Counted from the stretch's first letter, positions 1 to 12,158 are shown. The stretch: DNA of 64,000 nucleotides from Erythrocercus mccallii (GCA_013397435.1 VZRG01000521.1:214563-278562), one strand, 5' to 3'. Made by a program: numbers and translations. The notes: generated by a model from the letters alone, not told the origin.

Positions 1-267
1 CGGCCCCGCGCCGTCACATCTTCCCTGTCACCTCGCACCGGTGCGGAGCCGGCACCGCTCAACGCCCGTGGGACGGGGCTGGCAGCACCCCCGCACTCTC
101 GGGGACGTGGGGCTGGGGGGTCCCCTGGGTGTTTGCCGGGGTGATGCTTTCCCTGTGTCTTGTTATTTTTCTTACCCCCGAGGATAAGCGCGCTGCCTGC
201 CTCTGCCTTTGAATGGCTCTTAAAATACATGTGAGGAAACCTGTTGTGACGCCGCGCGCTCCGCCGA

Positions 268-277
268 CTAAAAATAG
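268..277 (+). promoter_or_regulatory. MEF2-like / TATA-like element
   Basis: CTAAAAATAG fits the MEF2 consensus YTAWWWWTAR exactly and could also act as a TATA-like box about 25-30 bp before the GC-rich block at 300. A second match, TTAAAAATAG, lies at 6010-6019. These are motif matches by eye only. Confidence 0.25.
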
Positions 278-299
278 CAGCTTTTGTAGTACGGAGGGA

Positions 300-533
300 G
301 CCAGGGCGCAGCCGGGGCCGGGCAGCGTGGCCGCGGCGTGCGGCGGTGGCCGGGCGTGGTGGCGGCTTCGTGATCCGCTGTCCGCCCCGGGTTATCGGGC
401 AGCAGCAGCCGCCACCGGGAAATGCCAGGCGGGCGCGTCGCTGCCCGCGGGATGGGCCGGGGGTCAGGGCTGCGGCGGGTGGGGGGCTTATCTCTGCTGA
501 GCACAGCTGCTGGTTGGGTCCACAGAGAGAGAG
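300..533 (+). other. MAFK: Candidate non-coding first exon of MAFK
   Basis: A GC-rich block begins about 25 bp after the TATA/MEF2-like element and ends at a plausible splice donor, GAG|GTGCGT, at 533/534. No coding content is expected because the MAFK start codon is in the later exon at 7597-7676. Another possible donor, CCAGG|GTAGGT near 6694, could end an alternative first exon. This is inference from position and splice consensus; both limits are uncertain. Confidence 0.2.
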
Positions 534-1179
534 GTGCGTGGTGTGTTCGGGCTGGTCCCGGAGCCTGTGGGGAGGGAGGGATGCGTGTGCATGGGGCCGC
601 CCTGGAAACGGGGTGCTCTGGGGCCGCCCAGGGACCGGCAGTGGGAGGAAAGGGGACGGTGACATTCCGGGAGCGGGCACTGCCGCGTGACTGTCTGGTG
701 GGTGCGGGACGGTTTGGGGATTTAATCAGAGCTGAGGAGGTGGGTGGGGGGAACCTCTTCAGCCTCCCTGTGACGGCAGCGGCATAAGGTGGGGAAACAT
801 CCAGGCCACGAGCGACGGGAACTGAGATCTCCAAACTCTCACAGTGTGTCAGGGTCTGTTTCCTTCCTCCTCCTCCTCCTCTTCCTCGGGCTGAGAGCCC
901 GCTCCCCTCCCTCGTGGCTTCCTCCGTGGAGGATTTATTTTACAGATTCTGCTGAAAGCAGGCCATGAGGTCTCAAATTAGGAACGAGCCCCCTTTGGGC
1001 AAAGTTGTTACAGAAAAGGGAAAGGCCTCCATTTTCGCTTTCACCTGGCCGCCCCTCCTTTGCCAGCGTGCCTAAAGCTGAGCGGGGAGTGCGGAAAGTG
1101 GAGGGAGCCAGTGAGAGCAAAGAGTTTCCCTGAGAAGCTGCACGCCTTTTTCTTGCACTTTCAGTTTTTCTAAGCGCTG

Positions 1180-1560
1180 TGGCGGACGCAGCCCTGCGCC
1201 CCAGCCCAGCGCGTCGTGCCGGGGCTGCTGTCGGGGTTTTAGCAGCGAATGAGTTTACCTGGTGCTTTTTTTTTCTCACTGATGAAAGGAGCGTGCGTCC
1301 CTCCGCTTTTTTTCCCCCCTGTCCTTCCGTGTGTGTCCGCGGTGCTGCCTGCGGAGATCCCTTCCTCGAGCCTTCCTCGTGCAGTCACTTCCTCGGGGTG
1401 ATGGACGCCGCGGCCGCCCAATGGCAGCGCGGCCCCGCCGTTCGCTCCGCTCCCGCCCGGCCGGGCCGCCGGACCTGCGGCTGGCAGCCAGCACCGACGG
1501 GGCGCCTGCCGCAAGGTTGGGCACACGGTCACTCTCGCCGTCAGGACACCCTGCCCGCTT
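1180..1560. promoter_or_regulatory. CpG-rich patch
   Basis: Dense CpG and GC content interrupts AT-richer flanks within the MAFK upstream region, most strongly at 1405-1505. It could be an extension of the first CpG island or a separate promoter. No start site can be fixed. Confidence 0.3.
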
Positions 1561-2394
1561 CTGCTGGCCACTGACCAGCCTTCTTCTCCTCCACCATTAA
1601 ATGTTCCCAGCTGTATTACGCCAGGTTCTTGCCTTACTTCGCAACTGTTTCCGAACCAGAGGCAGAAATTAGTTGGCTTTTTTTTTTTTTTCTTTTTCTG
1701 CTTGCCTGTCAAGGACAGCGTGCTTTGTCATGTTTTATGTCATTTCTGCGCCGTCGCCCGTCTCAGCAATCTGTTGCGGCATGGAGTTCAATACCGCTGT
1801 GTGCCTCCTGAAAGGGAAAAATACACATCAGCTTGATACCCTCTGATTTCCATCAGCATTGGAAGATGATTAATGGCATGGAATGTGCTGCAGGACTTGG
1901 TATTGAAAATCTCTAGCAGTGTGAGATGTTTGGGAAGTGAAGAAAGGACAGCTGGGAGCGCTGGCCCCTGCGGCAGTCGGGGTTTGTGGGATAAGCTCAC
2001 TCGCTGATCGTTTTTGTAAACATCCAGCTGTGAAATACTTGAGCGGTGCTAGCACTTTCAATTATCAGGAAGTTTCAGGCTCAGCACCCTGTAGAGATGA
2101 ACAGGCAGTTTCCACTTCTGTCTCAGCTATTGTTTGAGGCTATCTTCAAACTTGGGCAGAGTGTCTTCCAAGCATGAAGCAAGCACAAGCGATGCAGTGC
2201 TCTGTGACCATCAGCACAAGGGCTGGGGGAAGGCAGTAATGAGAGCAATTACCCTGGCACCACGCTCCTGCGCGGAGGGACAGGCTGCTTAGTGGATCCC
2301 ATTGCTTTGCAATATTGCAGGATGCCAAATAGCAGTGCCACTATATTCCATTATTTGCAGTTAGTGAAGGTCTCTGACTTGATGCCTGCCACTT

Positions 2395-2605
2395 GGGGTT
2401 GGGAGCAGCAAAGTTAGGAATCCCAATCCCAGCTCTGCCCCAGGGTCCGGCTGTGCGTCCGAGCAGGTTATTTGTTGCTTGGTGGCTCAGCTTGTCCGGC
2501 TGGGGAGCTGCATCTCTGGGCTGGTGATGCCGAGGTGTAATTCCAGTATATCTCTGTCACCGCGTTTTACAAGCACGTGATGGAAAAAGTGCTGTAGGCT
2601 TGTCA
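2395..2605 (+). repeat. Possible ancient MIR/CORE-type SINE remnant
   Basis: The stretch contains degraded words in the order seen in MIR-like SINEs: 'cagctctgcc', then a 'ggctgtg...gcaggtta' part, then 'ggctcag', and further on 'gatggaaaaagtgctgta', like the common 3' end of L2/MIR-type elements. Divergence is high, so this is a weak family-level resemblance. Confidence 0.25.
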
Positions 2606-3803
2606 GTACCAGGGCTGGCTGTTGCATACCTTTCCCCTTCAGCCTCCTCCTCCTCCATGAAGTTTCAGAGGTGACACACAGGCGTACCAGCCTGGTACTC
2701 CGTATCCCTGCTCCCTAACCACAGGCTCTCTGCAGCTTCTGACTGGGTTGTTTACCAAACCACTGAAGACTGTCTGATCTGTGTCCAGGCTTCCCCAGAG
2801 AGCGCCTCAGAGAGCTGTGTCCTGGCAGCTCTCAAATGTGCTCTGAAGGTTCCTGAATCTCCTCTTTGCTGCTGGATGCTGGTTCCGATCCATAAGGGAA
2901 ATGGAAAGCTGGCCAGCTGGGCGAGGGCTGCGTGGAGCTCCTCTAGAACAGTAAACAGTGACTCACCCCCTCCTTGTGTCTTCTCTCTCTTCATGTCAAA
3001 TATATTGCCTCGCATATGCTTCTCTACTCTCTGATTCACACCACCAGCCCGTCCCTCCCCGCTCTCATTACAAATGAGTGACAAGTGTCAGTCTGCCTTA
3101 CAGGATGTGTGAAGGTTGTCAGAGCAGGAGAATGGCTTTTTGAATGATGGGGAGAGAGATGGTGCTCTGCCTACCATGCTGCAATGTGCTGGAAATCCGT
3201 GTCGTGCCTCCGAGCGGCAGAGGCACGGCGATGAGGATTTAAGCATCTGTAGTTGCCTTCACCTGTCAGCTCAGATGTTACCCGTGGTAGGCACATCCGT
3301 TTGGCTAGCGCTCTGGAGCTGGGAACAACTTGCGGATAAATGAGAAATTCAAACAGCTGCCTAGGAATTAAATGGCTGCATTTGGGAATGAGTAGAGTAT
3401 TCCCTGCGTAGCTGTCGGTGCTGAGTTGAGACGTGATGGCAGAAATCCCCGTCGCCGCTTGAACCTTGCGCTGTTTTTCTGCCCTCGGGAAGTCGTCGCT
3501 GGCCTGGTGGAAGGTGAGGGTTGCATGTTTTCAGTCTGCTGTATGCGTGTGAGGATGGAAGCTAAACACCAGCAGAGCTGTCTGCCAGGCGCTCACATTG
3601 TGGCCAGGGTTGTCTTTTGGTGTAGAAAGAGTTTTAAAATTTAAGTTCATCTGCGGTTGTCGGGTGTCAGCAGCGATTTTATAGTAATTCCTTAATGTGT
3701 AATGTGCTTGGAAAGCCCTGTAGCGTGGAAAGTCTGAAATCTCACTCTGGCATGTTTTCTTTCTTAATTGCAAGCCTTGTGTGGAAAGCTCTGTCCTGCC
3801 TCT

Positions 3804-3816
3804 GCCTGAGTCAGGC
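3804..3816. promoter_or_regulatory. AP-1/MAF-type quasi-palindrome
   Basis: GCCTGAGTCAGGC is symmetrical around the central base of a TGAGTCA core. Small MAF proteins prefer TGC/GCA flanks around this core; here the flanks are GCC/GGC, so AP-1 binding is more likely than a strong MARE. It lies in the presumed MAFK intron 1. Confidence 0.25.
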
Positions 3817-5099
3817 TTTCTGCTGCCTTTCCCTTTCAAAGCAAAGGAACTGGGATCTCCAGATGCTCTAAGCTGAGACTGTCAGGCTTAGGATGTCAGC
3901 TGGAGACTTCCAGGTTTTTGGGAGGATGCTGCAGGCTGCATAGGAACTGTCTGAGAGAGGGAGAGGGCGTTGGCAAGGCTGTCAATGGGTAACTTTATTG
4001 CAGAATTACAAGGGCTCTTTATGTAACCCACAGTCAAAACACTTGCTGTAAATATGAGCGTGGAGCTGCTCTGGAAAAGCTTTTTCCCCTCACAGTTGGT
4101 GTAATACTACTTGCTGCTTTATTGATGTGGCGTTCGAAGTGTGTCGTACTGCTTACAGAGCAGGGATGTAGCGCGGTCCTCGTTCCAAAAAGCTGAGCTC
4201 CTAATTTTAGATGTGGTGCAGCAAATGCAATTAAGGAAAGAAGGGCAGGAGTAGGGTAAAGACTAAAAGGGTTCTAATAATCAAATTGCAGGAAGGGTCC
4301 CAGAAGACCCCTGTGCAGCGTGTTTAGGGAACACTGCTGGGTATGACTTGTTTGCAGAGTGGTTTATGATTTCGTTGCGGGTTTTGCTTTGTAAGTTTGG
4401 GAGATGACATGCTGATTTTTAGTGACTTCTTGCTGGTAGCTGAATAGTCCCAAATAATCCTGATGGGAAGGATTTGGTAGATGAGGAGATGAGGCCCAAG
4501 GCCCTGGAGGACTGCTGGTGAGGATTGCAAGTGTTGTTGTATCGGTTTCGAGCAGAGCCTGGACCACACCTGTGCCTTCACCTAGTGCAGAGATAAGACT
4601 CTCCCTGGCACTCATATCTGAGTGCGAGACCTGAGCCCTGTTTGACTGTTTCTGCTTGCTCTATGAAAGCTTGCCCTTTGGGTCAGGCCAGCCCACAGTC
4701 TCCCACCCTTGTTTTAAGAGGGTCTGGCATCGCGATTCCTGATGGTGCCTTGAACCTCCTCATTAATCTGTGTCAGCAGCAGCTCTGGCCCATGGCCCCT
4801 GCTGCAGTAGGGTGGATCCCAGCCTATCTCTGAGGGATGCTGGCCCATCCAGAGTGCTTTGGTGTGTGGGGAAAGACAGGTGTGCAGCAGAAAACGCTGA
4901 GCCGAGCGCCTGTGCTGTCCGCTGAGGAATGTGCAGGGTAAAGAGCTGTTGCTTTGGTGACATGGAGCAACAGGTGACCAGAAGGGTTTCATCACTCAGA
5001 GCTGGAGCATTGCTCAGGATGGCAGGTGAGCCCTCACGCTGACCCCCACTGGAGGCAACCTCACCCCTCGGCTCTTGTTTTCCATGATACTTTACATTT

Positions 5100-5720
5100 C
5101 TTTCCATCTCCGCGCAGCCAAGTGGCCGCGTTCAGTTTTTCCATCGGCTGGCGCAGAAAACGCTTTGAAGACGCGCTGGGTGAGGATCAAAAGGCTTTTT
5201 GTGCAGTCGGTGGGTGTGACGGGGCCGTCGTTGGCCTCCCCCTCCTTTTTGCCTTTCCTTTTCCGGCGCTCGCAGCGCGGCGAGCGGCCAGCGCGCCCAG
5301 CGCGCCCCTTCCCTTGTAGGGATGGGGGCGGCGAGGGAGGGGGGATGCCGCCGAGGGAAGGAAGAGTTTCTGATGCTGTGGGAATGTGAGCGCTCCAACT
5401 CTGTAAACAGCTGGTGACTCACTGCATAACTATGGCACCAACTGCCTGCGGCCCGGCTGCGCCTCTGCAGGGAGGGGGCTGCCGGCCCTTTCCTCTACGC
5501 ACTGGCAGCGCCTCGGCGCTCCTCAACTCCGAGACCTGCTGGCCAAGACAAGGAGCTTTTTCCTTCCCCCCAGCTGCCAGTGCCTACGTCTGCGGCCTCC
5601 GGCCGGGAGGTAGGGCTGGGCAGCAAGGTGCGGAGGGGAAGCGGTGGACGGTGAAAGGGCAGCGCTGGGGTCTGAAGAGGTGCCTGTGCTCGCAGGAGAT
5701 GGGGCTCTGAAGAGCGCGCA
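5100..5720. promoter_or_regulatory. MAFK: Internal CpG island, possible alternative MAFK promoter
   Basis: CpG-dense sequence (strongest about 5115-5320) lies about 2 kb upstream of the ATG exon. An AP-1 core TGACTCA is at 5415-5421 inside the island. Mammalian MAFK is known to have alternative first exons, and this island is a reasonable candidate for one, but I cannot place an exon confidently. Confidence 0.35.
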
Positions 5721-6539
5721 GACAGAGGCTGGGCACGTCCCCGTCTGTCCAAGGCAGCTGAGGGGGGCTGGGACTTGCCCCCCCTGCCCGCTCCTGCTAT
5801 CCTGGCGAGACAAGGAGCTGTGGCTGGAGGTGTGCCCGGGGTGGGGCTCAGTGCTGGAGGAGAGCAGGGAAGGACTCGGTGATGCTCTAGAAAATGCAGC
5901 GCACACCAGTTGCTGTAAGTGGTCCATTCATCACGGAGCATCTTGGCTTGTGTGCTGTGCGGCTGTCCTTGTCCCTCCTCCAGACATGGAGAGCTGTGCT
6001 GTCTCGGGCTTAAAAATAGAGGAGGCGCCTAAATACACTCCCTAATATCTAGGATAGTATCTTGCAGCTCTGCAATTACAGGATTATTTTTTTCCCCTCC
6101 TGCTCTTCATCTTGATTTTTATGTAAGTCGTGTGATGATGAGGTGCCTTGACTGATAAAATTCAAGTGACAGCAGCACGGGCTGAGCCAGCACCTTCACC
6201 CAGCCTGTTCCCACTGGTCCCCACGCCCCACCTTTGCACCCCCCCAAATCCCGCCACCCCTGTTTGCAGATATGAATGAGTTTGTTTACTCTCCGACGAC
6301 CTCGTGATGTCTTTGCACAGACATGACCTGAAGTCATTATTGCTTTTGGGCTTCTCTGTTTCCATGGTGACTGTCTCCGGGTTGGCTACTTTCCCAAGGT
6401 CACCATGGCAACTATCAGAAGGGAATCATGCTTGGGATGCTTTGGCTGGATTTTTCATGAATGATTAGGATGTGTGACACGATGCAGACGTGGAAATGGG
6501 GAGGGTTTGGGCTGGGCTGGAGAAGGTGGGGGCAGAGAG

Positions 6540-6720
6540 AGGACTCCCGCCAGACAGGCAGCGCTCTGCGGTGCCGCGGGTGTGCAGCCCTCGAAGCCGC
6601 CCCGTGTCGGGGGCACCGGCGCCTCGCCCCCTCCCCACTGGGGAGCCAGAGCAGAGGCTGTGATGGTGGCACAGCTGCCGGTGCCTCTCCCAGGGTAGGT
6701 ACCATGGTGCTGCCGTCACC
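6540..6720 (+). promoter_or_regulatory. CpG-rich patch with a good splice donor
   Basis: A GC-rich block ends near a strong donor-like sequence (CAGG|GTAGGT at about 6694). It could be a MAFK non-coding exon spliced to 7597. This is splice-consensus inference only. Confidence 0.2.
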
Positions 6721-7596
6721 ACGGGGTGGAGGTGCGGGCAGGTGGATTTTCTGCGAGGCGCTGGTCGGAGGGGGGTAGTCGCTGGCTAAGGTGAGACTGA
6801 AGGGCAGTGTCGCGGCAGGGGATGGGCTGGCTGTTGATGAACATGCCTCCACCTCGCTAGAAATATCAAGCAGGTCTCCTCTCGCAGTCTGGGGCTGGAG
6901 GATTGGGAAGCAACAGTCTTGGTGTGTTGGGAGAGGTGAACTCCTTCCTGGCTTTGTTGTCGGGGGCTTTTGTTTCTGTTGTTTGGGTTTTCTGGTAGCG
7001 TCTCCTGTGGGTGGGGACAGCTCTGGAAGCAGGTTACAAACCAGGCAGCTTCTCTCTGGGTTGCTGGCTCAATTTCGAGCCGGGCTAATAATCATCAAAA
7101 TGAGAATGAAGGGAGTTGTTGTCTTTGTGGCTTTTCAGTGCCTTTTATGAGCAGAGGTAACTCTTAATTCAGTCCCTAATGGGCCATTTGGAGCGTCTGG
7201 GATGCCTCCAGAGGGAGGTGAGCCAGTGACAGGGCCTTGGAGGCCACGCGCCATTCTCCCCTTGGGAAGGGGTGGCACATGGCAAGGTGGTGCGTGATGC
7301 TTAGTGTGACTCTTGTTTACAGATGGATGTGGGTGTCCTTCTTTCCTCCCTGCCCTATCTTCTCTGCTGGATCTTAGCAGCAAAATACGAGGTCTTGGTG
7401 TTAAAAAGCAATGCACTTGTCAACACAAATTTCTCTTTCTCCTATCTGAATAGGGTAAATGATATCTGCATCCATCCCAGTGCTTCAAACAACTGTGTGT
7501 TTCTTTCTTTTAATGGTGGTGGATTTGGGAGTTTGGGTATCTTCTTCCTGCCCTCATCTCCGAGATTAACCTGGAAACCTTGTTTTGTTTTTCCAG

Positions 7597-7676
7597 TTGC
7601 AATTTCTGAGCAGTTTTGTCCGGAAGACTGTGCTCAGGTTATGACGACTAATCCCAAACCGAACAAGGCATTAAAG
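7597..7676 (+). other. MAFK: MAFK exon with 5'UTR end and start codon
   Basis: The exon begins after the acceptor TTTTTCCAG (ends 7596), carries 44 nt of 5'UTR, the ATG at 7641 and 12 codons, and ends at the donor AAAG|GTAGGG (7676/7677). The exon leaves a complete codon, so the next exon starts in phase 0. Confidence 0.9.
7641..7676 (+). CDS. MAFK: MAFK coding exon 1
   Basis: It encodes MTTNPKPNKALK, the short N-terminal peptide shared by vertebrate MAFK proteins. The exon is too short to be found as a stand-alone open frame. Confidence 0.95.
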
Positions 7677-9297
7677 GTAGGGAAGAAGCTGAGTGGGTGG
7701 TGCTGGGTGGCTGGGGAGGCTGTCACACAGCTGTGCGATGTTGGTCGTACGTGACTGTTCTTTTTCATTCCGAGAGACTCTTAGAAATGGGTGCTGATAC
7801 AATTTCCCACTGTCTGCAGGAAAAGTTAGGGTAGAAGAATACTGGCATTACCCAGAAAGAGGCCTGAAGTCTCTGGGATGGCATGGAGGCTGGCATATCC
7901 CAGCAGCTATCCAGGAGACTTCTGCCTATAGGAGGTATTGGCAGCATCCTGAAACCAGTGCTCTCAGTCTTGGCAATGAAATACTTTTACTGTCAGGACT
8001 GGGAGGCACTGGGGAAGGGACTTTCCCAGACCCATGAGACAGTAAATGCCTCAGATGTACCGGCTTGATGGTGGTCTGTGCCTGGGCTGTTCATGCATTG
8101 TTGAAATTTCTAATGTTTTGGCTCTTCATTCCATATGTCCTGCAGTCTCTGAAAAGACAAAAGGATGATGTCTTAAAAGTTCTTAAAAGAGTTCAGTGAT
8201 GTTGAAGGTCTTTTTCAGCCTAAACGATTCTGTGATTCTGAAAATAATGGTAATGGCAAATGTGCTTGGGAAAGGGCAAGGCCTTGGTGGTTTTCTCATG
8301 TAACTTCAGTTACTACATGCAGTGCCCCAGCAAAACCAGATCAGGTTGTCCTTGAAGCCAAGCATGGCTGGTTTTGTTCACTACTGAAATGAGCAATCTT
8401 CAACAAAAAACCACAAAATGCTGAATTAAGCCCTGCATAGAAGCAGCTATTCTGCTTTTGGGATGCTGCACTGGTGTCCCAGCATAATGCTGGGAAAAGT
8501 TGTCATCTTTAGCATTCATTATGAATTCCACGTCCTGACAAAGGACTTCACAAAAGAAAGGGCTTCAGCCGACTTTACATTTATCCCCTTGAAAATCTTG
8601 CTGTTGGGTTCACATGGGATATGTAAAGATCACTGCTTTCTCAGACCTAAGGGGGTGATCCAAACCCAGACAACTAAAGTACTCAGATCTCTGCCATGTT
8701 TGACCGAGATGTTTTAGTGGAGCTTGTGCTCTCCACAGCATCTCAGGGCCATTTTCCAGGTAGGGATGTCACATTGCCGAGGGGTGGCCTTTTCTCCTTC
8801 TGCTGCCCAGAGCATCCGCTCACGTCGGGTTGCTGCTACCCCTGTGCTGTTGATATTTGCAGGTAAAGGAGGAGTCAGGAGAGAATGCCCCAGTGCTGAG
8901 TGATGATGAACTCGTGTCAATGTCCGTACGGGAGCTGAACCAGCACCTGAGGGGTCTCACCAAAGAGGAGGTCATCCGTCTGAAGCAGCGGAGGCGCACG
9001 CTGAAGAACCGGGGCTACGCTGCCAGCTGCCGCATCAAGCGTGTGACTCAGAAAGAGGAGCTCGAGAGGCAGCGGGTTGAGCTGCAGCAAGAGGTGGAGA
9101 AGCTGGCCAGAGAAAACAGCAGCATGAAGCTAGAGCTGGATGCCTTGCGCTCCAAGTACGAAGCACTCCAGACCTTTGCTCGTACTGTGGCGCGAGGGCC
9201 TATCACCCCGACCAAAGTTGCCACCACCAGTGTCATCACCATCGTGAAATCAGCCGAAATCTCATCCAGTTCTGTGCCGTTTTCAGCAGCTTCCTAG
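7641..9297 (+). CDS. MAFK: MAFK, small MAF bZIP transcription factor (2 coding exons, 156 aa)
   Basis: The coding sequence joins 7641-7676 and 8863-9297, giving 156 aa, the same length as human MAFK. MAFK is a nuclear small MAF protein without a transactivation domain. It represses as a homodimer, and activates or represses as partner of CNC proteins (NFE2, NRF1/2) and BACH1/2 at MARE/antioxidant-response sites. The extended homology region is at about residues 23-50. The basic region at about 51-76 contains NRGYAASCR (61-69), the MAF-specific form with Tyr64. The leucine zipper follows with heptads L79, L86, L93, M100, L107. VKEE at 13-16 fits the sumoylation motif known at Lys14. The C-terminus FSAAS is typical of MAFK and separates it from MAFF and MAFG. 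The start is chosen because MTTNPKPNKALK precedes a perfect donor and matches the family N-terminus. It is convergent with TMEM184A. Nothing appears broken. Confidence 0.97.
8150..8240 (+). repeat. CR1 LINE 3' tail fragment in MAFK intron
   Basis: The sequence runs from 'gatgatgtctt' through 'gaaggtctttttcagcctaa' to 'cgattctgtgattctg', the conserved 3' end of avian CR1 retrotransposons. Only the tail survives, as is usual for 5'-truncated CR1 copies. Confidence 0.75.
8863..9297 (+). CDS. MAFK: MAFK coding exon 2
   Basis: The exon starts after the acceptor ATTTGCAG (ends 8862) with GTA for Val13 and ends with TAG at 9295-9297. It holds the whole DNA-binding and dimerisation region in one exon, as in other small MAF genes. 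Confidence 0.97.
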   Translation, partial: VKEESGENAPVLSDDELVSMSVRELNQHLRGLTKEEVIRLKQRRRTLKNRGYAASCRIKRVTQKEELERQRVELQQEVEKLARENSSMKLELDALRSKYEALQTFARTVARGPITPTKVATTSVITIVKSAEISSSSVPFSAAS

Positions 9298-12152
9298 TGC
9301 CCTCGGTGGGGGGAACTAGCAGCCTTTCAGAGGGGAGGGGATAAGGCTCTTATGCATTGTTCCGGAGTCCTTGGTCACGTCAAGAATTGGCATTTTAAGA
9401 AGTCTCTTCCAAAAGTGCAAAAAACAGAAGAAAATAAAAAAAGAAAAGAGAAAAACAAACAAACCCAAAGGGTTCCTACAAAGGGAACTTAACTGGCTGC
9501 TTCTGTCTGGACTCAGTGGCTCCATCAACCTCTCGTGTCCAGGATTTGAGCTCTGTATGCAGTACAAATTGCAAGATCTGCTTCCTCCTTCCCTCTGCCT
9601 CCACAAACCCCTCTCAGCTGTGGGCAGCTTTCCAGCTGGGAGAAGATACCTGAGGAGCCTCCAGAGTCTTCGTGAATGATGCTCAAGAGCCAGGAAACAT
9701 ACGGACCGTAGAAATCATCATGTGAGATGAATGTATGGGAAAAAGAGTTTCCTTTAGTGGCCTCCTACTCCTTGTAAGAACGATCTCCCCTACCTTCCCC
9801 ACTTCCATTTGATAGTATGAGGAATATAGGCTTTTTGGGTTTGATTTCAGCCTGCTAAGAGTGGATGGGAGTGGGAGGATGATGGAGATAAATGCTTGGG
9901 TCTGACCACACCCATTCAGAATAACCTTTTGTTTTCAACCCATGCTGTTAAAATATGGAAAAATATATATTTTACATATTTTAATATGCCCCATTACCTG
10001 TGTGGCCTGTAAAAAACCTACATTGCAGCCTCCTTTATTCCAAGCCCAAGTTTCCTGATAGCTCCTTCCCAAAGGTGTGCCTGTGAATTTGGTATATTTA
10101 TGCAGTTTATTTCTTCCAAATGATCTGCAGTCTTGAAGTAGCAGCTTTTTTTTCCTGGGTTACCTGAAGCTGAAGGGAGGGAGGCACAGTAAATGCTGTG
10201 AAGAGCAGTGTGATGGGGAGGAGAAGGGGAGGTGAGGAGGAAAAATGCTGCACGTATTACTGGTGGAGGCAGAATTGGCTGTGAGAGAAGGTGGGACAGT
10301 TCTGCTGGGATCAGCACTATGAGAAGGGGTTTGTGCAGAGTATTTCAGAAGGATGTTTTTAAAGCACTGAAGTGTAACTAGAGGGCAATAGCATTCAGCC
10401 AAGAGGAGAGAAGTTTTAGAGTCTCCTCTTTGACAAAAGCATTGGTATGTTAGCAATGAGCATCCTTAGCTGGAGGGCTGCGCTCACCAGTCCTTGGCGA
10501 TCAGAGAAGGGCTATGGGGAGGTCAGATGCAAGCTTGGAAGAGTCTTTCCCTCTCCATAGCACATCAGATGCTGAATTTGGGATCCAAAGAGTACAGTGA
10601 ACAACCCTCAGTGTTCAGACAACCTGTGTGAATGAGACCCTGAAACTTGATGCTTTCTCTTGCAAGTGGGTGAGTTATCTCAAGAGGCACACGGAGGGCA
10701 GGATGGAAAATCAATGTGTGTGTAGGGGACAGAAGAATTGGGATCGAGAAGTTGTTTGTTTGGCTCTGAGCAGTGGTTTGGGAGAGGGATTTCTGGCTTG
10801 GCAGTGGGCAGGATTTGGGAAGCTGAAAGGAGAGATTCTGCTGTCGGACAGCAGTGATGAAACAATGAATGTTTCCAGGTCACTGTAAAAAAAAAAAAAT
10901 AGCTATGTTGGTGTTTGTGTGTTTTGTTGTTGTTTTTTTTTCTTCTTGAAGTAGGAAAGAAAAGGGACTGTGTGTTTCGTAGGGCAGGTCAGAGACTTGT
11001 GCAATGGACGATGCCTGTTGTTGTGCAGGTGAGAAGAGAATGAGATTGCTGAGGTTTAAGATGAGGAGAAGAGCTCAGAGAATTTGGGCTCCAGAACAGA
11101 AAACAAAGATCACGGAAAATTCATAAGTGGTTTGGACTGAAAGAGAATAATCGAGTGCTACCGTTGTTGGAAAGAGGACAGAGAACTGGCATCTGACACC
11201 CAGTATAATTTGTTGTTTGAGGCTTTGTCTTGCCTTGAATGGCAGTAAGTTGGTAGAAATCTCGTGAAGCCCTACTTGTCTTTGGAAGAAGTTGTTAGCT
11301 TGCTTTTTCTTTTTTTTTTCACCTTGTCATTGGAGTCTCTGGATTTCCCAGGAGGATCCTTTGTGAAATAGGTTAATGAAAAGAGAAACCTCAGACTTGG
11401 TTCTCATTCAGTCCCCAACATCGACATCCGTGACCTTACTGAGCCAGAAAGGGTGTCAGTGAAATGCTTCCTGAAGGCTCGTTCCCCCTGCCAGATCCAC
11501 GTGTTTTGGAGGGGAGCAGGGAGTTCCCTTCAAGTGATTTTCCAACACGTAGAGTTTGGATGACACTTAGTGTTACCTCATTTCTCCTCCATTCCCTCCC
11601 TATCTCCAAACAGGCAGATCGATGTCCTGTGTATCAGTACCAGTTATTGACTCCCACAGCAGAAGCTGAGGAAGAGAAAGATGTTATGGTCATTTCCTGG
11701 TCCTCTCATGTTCTCCAGCTCACAGACATTGGACACTCTCCCAGACCTTACAGGTGCCTCCAAAACCAGGCAAAATGGAGACTCCTGGCACTGTTGGGGC
11801 TTTAAATGAAAACTTTAATGAAAAAGGCCAGTTTGACTTGAAAATGCCCAAATGCTTCCAGTCTTTAAAACAGCTCCAGAGCTCCGTAACATTCCTGGCT
11901 AGATAGGAACACCCTCTGGCTGCCCTTGACACCCCTCCGGGGAAATCAGGCCTGTCTCCCTGAAGGGGACCGAGGTCGAACTTTGTTCCTGGGGTCTTCT
12001 TGCTGTTGGAATGAGTTGAGAAACATATCTTCATGTGGCACTTCCCTTGTGGCCAAGTATTTCTTTTTTTTCCAGTTCTTGGAAGGGTGCCAAAGGCTTG
12101 TCCAAGTGATTGCTAGTTTAGTGCTGGTAGGCACTTAAATCTCTGGTTACTC

Positions 12153-12158
12153 AATAAA
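12153..12158 (+). promoter_or_regulatory. MAFK: Proximal poly(A) signal candidate of MAFK
   Basis: AATAAA in 'actcaataaagaac' is followed within 25 nt by a GT-rich stretch (tgggtgttgtt). Use of this signal would give a 3'UTR of about 2.9 kb. Confidence 0.45.

Larger units (their letters stand above)
1..840. promoter_or_regulatory. MAFK: CpG island, probable 5' promoter region of MAFK
   Basis: The sequence is very rich in G, C and CpG up to about position 840, in contrast to the AT-richer sequence after it. A possible TATA/MEF2-like element (CTAAAAATAG, 268-277) lies just before a GC-rich block beginning near 300. In mammals MAFK uses non-coding first exons several kilobases upstream of the ATG exon, and this island is in the right place and orientation. 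It could alternatively belong to a divergent upstream gene (INTS1 is the neighbour in human). No transcript evidence is available from sequence alone. Confidence 0.5.
841..7596 (+). other. MAFK: MAFK upstream / first-intron region, no coding exon seen
   Basis: About 6.8 kb separates the first CpG island from the ATG exon. It contains further CpG-rich patches at roughly 1180-1560, 5100-5720 and 6540-6720 that may be alternative promoters. It also holds a possible old SINE (2395-2605) and AP-1-type sites at 2959-2965, 3807-3813 and 5415-5421. The open frames here have composition-driven, low-complexity translations and no recognisable domain. I interpret the region as regulatory plus intronic sequence. 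Confidence 0.5.

Noticed and set aside
950..960. TGCTGAAAGCA as a MAF recognition element
   Set aside because: The TGC and GCA flanks are present but the TGASTCA/TGACGTCA core is not, so it is not a convincing MARE.
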